Assembly: GCA_013823505.1 (NCBI GenBank)
Contig: PNMH01000052.1
Location: 1 to 26,790, forward strand
Reading direction: 5' to 3'
From: Polaromonas sp.
GTDB lineage: Bacteria; Pseudomonadota; Gammaproteobacteria; Burkholderiales; Burkholderiaceae
DNA: 26,790 nt
Shown here in pieces: positions 21,836 through 26,790 of this stretch (position 1 is the first letter of the stretch; the number at the start of each line of letters is the position of its first letter). A model generated the notes under the pieces. It did not search any database. It saw only the letters and a program-made list of their open reading frames with translations, and was not told the DNA's origin. Position numbers and translations under genes: made by a program.

Positions 21836-22816
21836 TCAGCGCAGTCCGGAGAGTGCCCGCGCAGCGCCCAGCAGGGCTGGCGATTGCGCGGAAGTGATCA
21901 CCCACACGGGGACTTCTTTCAGGTACCCCTGGAAGCGCCCCTTGGCTTCAAAGCGCTCGCGAAACGGCGAGGTGTCGAACCAGCTGCCCAGGCGCGGCAC
22001 GATGCCACCCCCCACAAACACCCCACCGCGCGCACCCAGGGTGAGGGCCAGGTTGCCCGCCACCGAACCGAGCACGGCGCACAGCATGTTGAGGGCCTCC
22101 AGGGCCTGGGGCTGGCGGGCTTTCAGGGCCGCGTCGGTCACCGCGGCGGCCGAGCTCGGTCCGCTCAAGGCGACACCGTCGGCCTCACACAGCAGCGTGA
22201 ACGCATCCACCAGGCCCTGGCCGCTGCACAGGCGCTCCGCCGAAGCGCGGCCATACAGGCGCGTGAGGCCGTCCATCACCAGGCGCTCGCGCGCACTCAC
22301 CGCCGGCAGCGTCACATGCCCGCCCTCGCCTTCCAGCGGCACCCAGCCGCCCGAGCCATCGGGCACCAGGCCCGAGACGCCCAGGCCCGTGCCGGCGCCG
22401 AGCAAGCCGATGGCCTTGCCGGGCTCGGCCGCGCCGCCGCCGATCTGGCGAAGCTCGCTGGGGGGCAGGTCGGGCAAGGCCAGGGCGAGCGCGGTGAAGT
22501 CGTTGAGCAGGCGCAGGTGGATCAGGCCGAACTCGGCCTTCACCGCCGCCTGCGAAAAGGCCCAGTGGTGGTTCGTCATGCGGACCTGATCGCCGGTGAT
22601 GGGGTTCGCGATCGCGATCGCCGCCATGGCCGGCCGGCCACGGCCCAGGCCATCGAGGTAGGCATGCGTGGCGGTCTGCAGCGTGGGGAAATCGGCGCAG
22701 GGCAGGACCTGCACGTCGGTCACTGGCGCGCCGGCATCAACTTGCCAGGCAAAGCGGGCGTTGGTGCCGCCCACATCGGCCAGCAGGCGGCCCGTCTTGG
22801 AAACGTCAGGGGACAT
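21836..22816 (-). CDS. glk: Glucokinase
   Basis: It phosphorylates glucose with ATP to glucose 6-phosphate in the cytoplasm, feeding glycolytic or Entner-Doudoroff routes and also supplying OtsA substrate. The 326-residue protein is of the bacterial Glk type in the ASKHA fold. LLADVGGTNARFAW (11-24) is the phosphate-1 motif, HLRLLNDFTALALALP contains the catalytic base Asp106, GAGTGLGVSGLVP is phosphate-2, and LEGEGGHVTLP binds the sugar. VFVGGGIVPRLG is the adenosine-side motif. ATG 22816 has GAGG upstream. It is on the same strand as, and upstream of, the sugar importer, so import and phosphorylation are probably co-regulated, with a possible internal promoter between them. Confidence 0.95.
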   Translation of the reverse strand: MSPDVSKTGRLLADVGGTNARFAWQVDAGAPVTDVQVLPCADFPTLQTATHAYLDGLGRGRPAMAAIAIANPITGDQVRMTNHHWAFSQAAVKAEFGLIHLRLLNDFTALALALPDLPPSELRQIGGGAAEPGKAIGLLGAGTGLGVSGLVPDGSGGWVPLEGEGGHVTLPAVSARERLVMDGLTRLYGRASAERLCSGQGLVDAFTLLCEADGVALSGPSSAAAVTDAALKARQPQALEALNMLCAVLGSVAGNLALTLGARGGVFVGGGIVPRLGSWFDTSPFRERFEAKGRFQGYLKEVPVWVITSAQSPALLGAARALSGLR

Positions 22817-22871
22817 GGCGAAGTGCCTCGGTGGTTGCGCGGCGCCCGGGGCGGGCGGCGCAAAGCGGCGG

Positions 22872-22902
22872 ATGATAGCCCGGCACCTGCGGCGCCGGCA
22901 CC
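22872..22902 (-). promoter_or_regulatory. Possible glk promoter element with flanking direct repeats
   Basis: On the minus strand TATCAT (complement of 22872-22877) matches the -10 consensus at five of six positions and lies 55 bases before the glk ATG. Two CCGGCACC direct repeats (22880-22887 and 22895-22902, start-to-start 15 bases) lie just upstream of it, where an activator or repressor could bind. There is no good -35 at the right distance. Confidence 0.3.
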
Positions 22903-22906
22903 GGGG

Positions 22907-23350
22907 TCAACCCGGGCGCTGCGCGCGCGCCCAGCGCACGATATCGGCCGCACCCATGGCACCCGGCTGCCGGGCCACCTCACGCCCACCCACGAACAGC
23001 GCAAGGGTGGGAATGCTGCGGATCTGCAGCCGCGCGCCCAGTGCCTGCGCTTCTTCGGTATTCACCTTGGCCAGGCGCATCTGGGGTTCCAGCTCGCGCG
23101 CGGCGGCTTCAAACTGCGGCGCCATCGCCCGGCACGGACCGCACCAGGGCGCCCAGAAATCCACCAGCACCGGCACCTGCGAGCGGGCGATGTGTTTGTC
23201 GAACGCGGCTTCGTTCAGCGCCACCGGGTGGCCGGTGAACAGCGGCTGGTGGCATTTGCCGCAGTCGGGTGCCTGCGAGAGGCTGGCACTCGCCACACGG
23301 TTGGTGGTGTGGCAGTGGGGGCAGACGATGTGCAGGGGGTCGGTGCTCAT
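22907..23350 (-). CDS. trxC: Thioredoxin 2 (zinc-binding thioredoxin)
   Basis: A cytoplasmic disulfide reductase of 147 residues, kept reduced by thioredoxin reductase and in E. coli induced by oxidative stress. The N-terminal zinc finger has CPHC (Cys10, Cys13) and CGKC (Cys30, Cys33). The thioredoxin fold follows, with LVDFWAPWCGPCRAMAPQ (active-site Cys69 and Cys72) and the cis-proline segment IRSIPTLALFVGG. All four zinc ligands and both redox cysteines are intact. It lies 39 bases after the DUF2905 gene and 90 bases before glk on the same strand. No clear promoter is visible in the short upstream gap. Confidence 0.95.
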   Translation of the reverse strand: MSTDPLHIVCPHCHTTNRVASASLSQAPDCGKCHQPLFTGHPVALNEAAFDKHIARSQVPVLVDFWAPWCGPCRAMAPQFEAAARELEPQMRLAKVNTEEAQALGARLQIRSIPTLALFVGGREVARQPGAMGAADIVRWARAQRPG

Positions 23351-23389
23351 GGTCAGCAGGTGGTGGCCAGGGTGCCGAATGCAAGCGCT

Positions 23390-23584
23390 TCAGACCAAGT
23401 AGCTGATGAGGCTGGCCAGCATGCTCAACACGATGGTGGTGGCGAACGGCAGGTTCCAGTCGCGCCCGAAGGCCTTGAAGCGCACGTCACCCGGCAGCCG
23501 CCCGAAGCCCAGGCGGCGCAGCATCGGCGTGAACCAGCTGATGAGCAGCAAGGCCAGGAAGATGACGATCATCCAGCGGATCAT
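23390..23584 (-). CDS. DUF2905 small membrane protein
   Basis: A 64-residue protein with two membrane helices, about 3-20 (MIVIFLALLLISWF) and 44-62 (TTIVLSMLASLISYL). They are joined by a conserved basic loop, RRLGFGRLPGDVRF, which is the DUF2905 signature. Function is not established. The ATG at 23584 begins 2 bases after the methyltransferase stop, so it is almost certainly translated from the same mRNA. A longer upstream frame exists but would add non-conserved residues. Confidence 0.88.
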   Translation of the reverse strand: MIRWMIVIFLALLLISWFTPMLRRLGFGRLPGDVRFKAFGRDWNLPFATTIVLSMLASLISYLV

Positions 23585-23586
23585 GG

Positions 23587-24699
23587 TCAGAGCCTGTGCG
23601 TGCGGTCGCCCACGGCAAAACCCAGGGGCACCCAACCCTGCGCGCTGGCGTCGGGGGCCAGCGCGATCACCTTGAAAAGCTCACCCATCTCGTGCTCGTT
23701 GAGCAGCTTCTGCATCATCGCGTTCTGCCGCGCATCGGCGGACTGGGCCAGCGTCAGCATGCCGCTGTTCAACAAGAAACGGCCCTGGCTGGTGTAGCCC
23801 ATCACCTGCAAACCGGCGTCCTGCGCGGCCAGTGCGATGCCGGTGAAGTTCACGTGCGCGGTGATGTCCTTCTGGCCCACGTCCACCAGCGGGTTGCTGT
23901 CGCTGCGGTGGGCGTGGTGGCACATCACCGTGCCCATGTGGCGTTGCGGGTGGAAGTACTCGGCCTCGGGGAATCCGTAGTCCAGAAAAAACGCCGCGCC
24001 GCGCTGCAACCGGTCGGCGAGGGTGCGCACGAACGCCTCGGCCTGGGGGTGGATTTCGGTGAGGTAGTCGTGTTCGCCGGGCACCTCCACCGGCGGGCGC
24101 AAATCCGTCGGCCGGTCGGCCCAGACCAGCTGGTTGCTGTGCCAGGCCACGCCGCGCTCAACCCACACGCCACCCACACGCGCCAGCAGTTGCACCGGCA
24201 TCGCATCGAGCACCTCGTTGCCCAGCACCACGCCTTCCATGCGCTCGGGCAAGGCGTCCACCCAGCGCACCACGTCTGCATGGGCGGCCAGTGTGGCGCG
24301 CTGGCGCTCGCGCAGGCTGCCCGAGAGGTCGACGATGGTGTAGCCGCGCAGCGGCCGGCCCTGGTCCGCCAGCGCTTCGATGACTTGCAACGCCAGGGCG
24401 CCGGTGCCGGCACCGAACTCCCAGACCTCGTCGGTCCCGGTGGCGTCCAGCGCCTGGGCCACCTGGCGGGCGAGGGTGTGGCCAAAGAGCGGTGTGAGTT
24501 CGGGCGCGGTCACGAAGTCGCTGCCGCCTTGCGGCGTGTGGCCGAATTTGGCGGACGTGTTGGCGTAATAGCCCAGGCCAGGCTCGTACAAGGCCATGGC
24601 CATGAAGCGGTCGAAAGGCAACCAGCCCCCATCCTGTGCGATGGCCCCGACCACCCGCGCAAGGAGGTCGCTCGTTAAACTCGTGTGTTCTGTTGCCAT
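23587..24699 (-). CDS. MidA/NDUFAF7-family SAM-dependent methyltransferase
   Basis: A class I methyltransferase of 370 residues in the COG1565/DUF185 family. Its mitochondrial relative NDUFAF7 methylates an arginine of complex I subunit NDUFS2; the bacterial role is unproven. Early motifs are LPFDRFMAMALYEPGLGYYAN and GSDFVTAPELTPLFGHTLA. The SAM-binding glycine motif is VWEFGAGTGALALQVI (about 92-107), followed by YTIVDLSGSLRERQ, VVLGNEVLDAMPVQ and AAFFLDYGFPEAEY. ATG 24699 is chosen; an upstream TTG at 24729 would overlap the divergent gene's start. A 6-bp stem hairpin abuts this ATG. An NDUFA9-like gene also occurs in the window, far away. Confidence 0.9.
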   Translation of the reverse strand: MATEHTSLTSDLLARVVGAIAQDGGWLPFDRFMAMALYEPGLGYYANTSAKFGHTPQGGSDFVTAPELTPLFGHTLARQVAQALDATGTDEVWEFGAGTGALALQVIEALADQGRPLRGYTIVDLSGSLRERQRATLAAHADVVRWVDALPERMEGVVLGNEVLDAMPVQLLARVGGVWVERGVAWHSNQLVWADRPTDLRPPVEVPGEHDYLTEIHPQAEAFVRTLADRLQRGAAFFLDYGFPEAEYFHPQRHMGTVMCHHAHRSDSNPLVDVGQKDITAHVNFTGIALAAQDAGLQVMGYTSQGRFLLNSGMLTLAQSADARQNAMMQKLLNEHEMGELFKVIALAPDASAQGWVPLGFAVGDRTHRL

Positions 24700-24715
24700 G
24701 GGGGTCTGCACCCCC
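24700..24715. repeat. Hairpin in the 29-base divergent gap, abutting the methyltransferase ATG
   Basis: GGGGGT (24700-24705) and ACCCCC (24710-24715) form a perfect 6-bp stem around CTGC. The whole gap between the divergent starts 24699 and 24729 is 29 bases, so any promoters must overlap coding sequence. In the methyltransferase mRNA the stem ends directly at the start codon; it could also be an operator affecting both genes. Confidence 0.5.
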
Positions 24716-24728
24716 GGATTGTCGCCCA

Positions 24729-25520
24729 ATGCCCTCCTCTGACTCCCCCACCTCCGTGGCAGCGCGCACCGTGCTCGTGACCGGCGCCGGCAAGCGCCTG
24801 GGCCGCGAAATCGCGCTCACGCTGGCGCGCGGCGGCTGGAACGTGGCCGTGCACCACCGCCACTCGGCGGCCGACGCCCGGCAGACCGCGGCCGACTGCA
24901 GCGCCCTCGCCGGCCGCCCTGACAGCGCAGCCCCCTTCTTCGCCGACCTGGCCGACGAGACCAGCGTGCGCGCGCTGCTGCCGGCTGTGGCGGCGCACTT
25001 CGGGCAGATCGACGCGGTGGTCAACAGCGCATCCACCTTCGAACACGACAGCGCCGAGAGCTTCGGCTTCGCGGCCATGGAAACCCACCTGCGCGCCAAC
25101 ACCGGCGCGGCCGTGCTGCTGGCGCAGGCGCTGCACGCCCACCTGGGCGCGCGCGATGCACGCGGAGCCGTGGTCAACCTGCTCGACCAGAAGCTCTGGA
25201 ACATGAACCCGGACTTCTTCAGCTACACGCTGTCCAAGGCCGCGCTGGAAGCCGCCAACACCATGCTGGCGCTGGCGCTCGCCCCGCGCGTTCGCGTGGT
25301 GGGCGTGGCGCCCGGCCTCACCCTCACCAGCCACCTGCTCAGCGACGAGCAGTTCGCCGCCCTGCACAAACAATCCCCGCTGGGCCGCTCATCCACCCCC
25401 GAAGACGTGGCCGCCACCGTGGCCTTCGCGCTGACCAATTCGTCCATCACCGGCACCACGCTGCTGGTGGACGGCGGTCAGCACCTCATGCGCTTCGAGC
25501 GCGATTTTTCGCTCATGTGA
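24729..25520 (+). CDS. Pteridine reductase-like short-chain dehydrogenase (PTR1/FolM type)
   Basis: A classical SDR of 263 residues likely to reduce dihydropterins or dihydrofolate with NADPH. The cofactor motif is VTGAGKRLG (17-25); the Arg after Lys is typical of pteridine reductases and binds the NADPH phosphate and pterin side. VNSASTFE is the NAG-motif region. The catalytic residues are Asp153 (NLLDQKLW), Tyr166 and Lys170 (SYTLSK). Asp replaces the usual SDR Ser with exactly the Asp-13-Tyr-4-Lys spacing of Leishmania PTR1. PTR1-like PGLT and the C-terminal TGTTLLVDGGQHL follow. folB begins 9 bases downstream, supporting a pterin/folate role. A weak ribosome site and a weak -10-like GATTGT (24717-24722) precede ATG 24729. 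Confidence 0.88.
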   Translation: MPSSDSPTSVAARTVLVTGAGKRLGREIALTLARGGWNVAVHHRHSAADARQTAADCSALAGRPDSAAPFFADLADETSVRALLPAVAAHFGQIDAVVNSASTFEHDSAESFGFAAMETHLRANTGAAVLLAQALHAHLGARDARGAVVNLLDQKLWNMNPDFFSYTLSKAALEAANTMLALALAPRVRVVGVAPGLTLTSHLLSDEQFAALHKQSPLGRSSTPEDVAATVAFALTNSSITGTTLLVDGGQHLMRFERDFSLM

Positions 25521-25529
25521 ACCGGACCG

Positions 25530-25910
25530 ATGCCCATGACCGCCACCTACGCCGGCACCCAGATCCTCACGCTCAGCGGTTTGCGCTTCAACGCCAACCT
25601 GGGCATCCTCGACCACGAAAAATCGGCACCGCAGCCGATCCAGGTGGACGCAGAACTCAACCAGGGCACGCAGCCCCTGCTGCCGCACGACGACGACATC
25701 GGCCACGTGCTCGACTACCGCAAGGTGCGCCAGATCATCATTGACGAATGCACCGCCGAACACGTGAACCTGCTGGAGAGCCTGATCGGCAAACTCACGC
25801 GCCGGTTGATGCAGATGCCCGGCGTGATCGGCGTGCGTGTGAAGATCGCCAAGCTGGAAATCTTTGACGACTGCGAAGTCGCGATCCGCATGGAAAGCGG
25901 GCAGTGGTGA
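25530..25910 (+). CDS. folB: Dihydroneopterin aldolase
   Basis: It cleaves 7,8-dihydroneopterin to 6-hydroxymethyl-7,8-dihydropterin and glycolaldehyde in folate synthesis, and can epimerise to dihydromonapterin. At 126 residues it has the normal length for the tunnelling fold. FNANLGILDHEKSAPQPIQVD (about 20-40) includes Glu30, near the pterin-anchoring region. VLDYRKVRQIIIDE follows, then a HVNLLESLIGKL segment with the pterin-anchoring Glu. Lys108 in VKIAKLEIF is the catalytic Lys position. Two start codons, 25530 and 25536, are six bases apart and neither has a strong ribosome site. It follows the pterin reductase by 9 bases, forming a two-gene unit. Confidence 0.92.
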   Translation: MPMTATYAGTQILTLSGLRFNANLGILDHEKSAPQPIQVDAELNQGTQPLLPHDDDIGHVLDYRKVRQIIIDECTAEHVNLLESLIGKLTRRLMQMPGVIGVRVKIAKLEIFDDCEVAIRMESGQW

Positions 25911-25984
25911 CACAGTAATCAAGTGAAGTTTGTCAAGTTATTCAATTTTTGTAACTTTGCAAATTTCAGTAGAATTGCCCCATG
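25911..25984 (+). promoter_or_regulatory. AT-rich promoter region of the AAA ATPase gene (possible leaderless start)
   Basis: This 71-base gap is strongly AT-rich against the GC-rich background. TAGAAT (25970-25975) is a good -10, followed by six bases and ATG 25982, with no ribosome site. A -35 is uncertain (TTGTAA at 25949 or TTTTGT at 25947). An inverted repeat, AAGTTA (25935-25940) and TAACTT (25952-25957), and a TCAAGT direct repeat (25919-25924, 25933-25938) overlap the -35 region and may bind a regulator. Confidence 0.55.
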
Positions 25985-26790
25985 AACCCCGTTCGCAACC
26001 CCTTCGCACCCGGCGCGGGCACACCACCGCCCGAGCTGGCGGGCCGTGACGCGTTGCGCGAGTCCTTGCGCATCGCGCTGGAGCGCGCGCGCATCGGCCG
26101 CCCCGCCAAGAGCGCCATGCTGGTGGGGCTGCGGGGGGTCGGCAAGACCGTGCTGCTGGACCGGGTGCGCGACGACGCCGAAGCCGCCGGCATCCACACG
26201 GTGCGCCTGGAAGCGCCGGAGGGCCGGTCGCTGCCCGCTCTGCTCGCGCCCCAACTGCGCCAGGCCCTGCTGCGCCTGAGCCAAACCGAAGCCGCCAAGG
26301 CGTTTGCTATCCGGGGCTTGCGGGCGCTGGCTGGCTTCGCGAGCCGTTTGAAAGTGACCTACAACGACATTGAAGTCGGCATCGACTACGCCGCAGAGCC
26401 CGGTCTGGCCGACAACGGCGACCTGGAACATGACCTGCAGGCGCTGATGGAGCAGGTGGGCCTGGCCGCCAAGGCAGCCGGCACCGCCCTGGCCCTCTTC
26501 ATCGACGAGCTGCAGTATGTGGAAGAGGCGCAGCTCGCCGCGCTCATCACCGCGCTGCACCGCACGGCGCAGCGACAGCTGCCGGTGGTGCTGGTGGGCG
26601 CAGGCCTGCCGCAATTGCGCGGACAGCTGGGCAACGCCAAGTCGTATGCCGAGCGACTGTTCGACTTTCCCGAGATCGGCGCACTGCCGAAGGAAGCGGC
26701 CACCCAGGCGATCGAAAAACCGATCAACGACGAAGGCGTGACCATCTCCCCAGCCGCGCTGCACGAGATCCTGCGCGTGAGCCAGGGCTA
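25982..26790 (+). CDS. AAA-type ATP-binding protein (Orc1/Cdc6-like AAA fold), truncated by window end
   Basis: The frame is open for 269 codons to the right edge. The N-terminus has a conserved PFAPGAGTPPPELAGRDAL, an arginine-containing box before the P-loop typical of AAA_16-like ATPases. Walker A is GLRGVGKT (49-56), and Walker B is ALALFIDELQ with Asp175 and Glu176. A sensor-1-like segment, LPVVLVGAGLPQLRGQLG, follows. Such stand-alone ATPases occur widely in bacteria, and their role is mostly undefined; DNA-associated and signalling functions have been suggested by homology. The C-terminus, where a winged helix is expected, is outside the window. The start is supported by the -10-like box six bases upstream. 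Codon use matches its neighbours although the promoter is AT-rich. Confidence 0.82.
   Translation, partial: MNPVRNPFAPGAGTPPPELAGRDALRESLRIALERARIGRPAKSAMLVGLRGVGKTVLLDRVRDDAEAAGIHTVRLEAPEGRSLPALLAPQLRQALLRLSQTEAAKAFAIRGLRALAGFASRLKVTYNDIEVGIDYAAEPGLADNGDLEHDLQALMEQVGLAAKAAGTALALFIDELQYVEEAQLAALITALHRTAQRQLPVVLVGAGLPQLRGQLGNAKSYAERLFDFPEIGALPKEAATQAIEKPINDEGVTISPAALHEILRVSQG

Noticed and set aside
21818..23797. A 659-codon plus-strand frame over glk, trxC and DUF2905
   Set aside because: It is antisense to three confident genes, its product is low-complexity (Arg/Gln/His/Ala), and it crosses several gene boundaries without any ribosome site or domain.
2362..24699. A functional link between the NDUFA9-like protein and the NDUFAF7/MidA-like methyltransferase, both related to complex I proteins
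   Set aside because: They lie more than 20 kb apart on opposite strands with unrelated neighbours, and neither bacterial protein has an established complex I role.
1..26790. Mobile elements, CRISPR arrays, tRNA or rRNA genes
   Set aside because: No transposase or integrase motifs, no regularly spaced repeats, and no recognisable tRNA or rRNA sequence were seen on either strand by eye; a tRNAscan or Infernal run could confirm this.

Overview
The window is a GC-rich, tightly packed stretch of bacterial chromosome. Gene content and protein sequence (TctD/TctE-like two-component pair, MidA-family methyltransferase, NDUFA9-like epimerase, otsB-GH15-otsA cluster, pterin reductase next to folB) suggest a betaproteobacterium of the Burkholderiales, probably Comamonadaceae (Hydrogenophaga-like). 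That placement is an inference from recognised families, not from a database search. I see no rRNA, tRNA, CRISPR array, insertion sequence or phage gene. No gene-free stretch exceeds 300 bases; the longest gap is about 150 bases.

Layout. (1) 1-3324: a 5-formyltetrahydrofolate cyclo-ligase cut by the left edge (minus strand) is divergent from a soluble lytic transglycosylase, which is followed by an NDUFA9-like NAD(P)-binding protein. (2) 3346-5879: a small CsoR/FrmR-family regulator that lacks the usual metal ligands, a glutathione S-transferase whose start codon lies in a 10-bp inverted repeat, and the CCA-adding enzyme. (3) 5986-10909: a trehalose operon, otsB, a GH15 glycosidase and otsA, with overlapping or abutting stops and starts. 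A very strong hairpin separates it from an MscS-type mechanosensitive channel. The pairing suits osmotic adaptation: compatible-solute synthesis beside a pressure-release valve. (4) 10993-13517: a small membrane/zinc-ribbon protein of unknown function, then an OmpR-type response regulator and its histidine kinase.

(5) 13556-24699, all minus strand. In transcription order: a MidA-like methyltransferase, a DUF2905 membrane protein, thioredoxin 2 and glucokinase; then a sugar ABC importer (lipoprotein binding protein, two permeases, MalK/UgpC-type ATPase), an aldo/keto reductase coupled by a GTGA overlap, a small unknown protein, and a large DUF2339 membrane protein. Glucokinase beside the importer suggests glucose or a related hexose is imported and phosphorylated. 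(6) 24729-25910: a PTR1/FolM-like pterin reductase and dihydroneopterin aldolase, a short tetrahydrofolate/pterin pair divergent from the methyltransferase. (7) 25911-26790: an AT-rich promoter segment and an AAA-type ATPase that runs off the right edge.

I found no obviously new multi-gene system. The observations most worth checking are the degenerate DUF156 regulator and its possible operator, several -10-like hexamers 6-7 nt before ATG codons without a ribosome binding site (probable leaderless starts), hairpins at the GST start, between otsA and mscS and between the sugar-binding protein and its permease, and the unstudied membrane/zinc-ribbon protein beside the two-component system.
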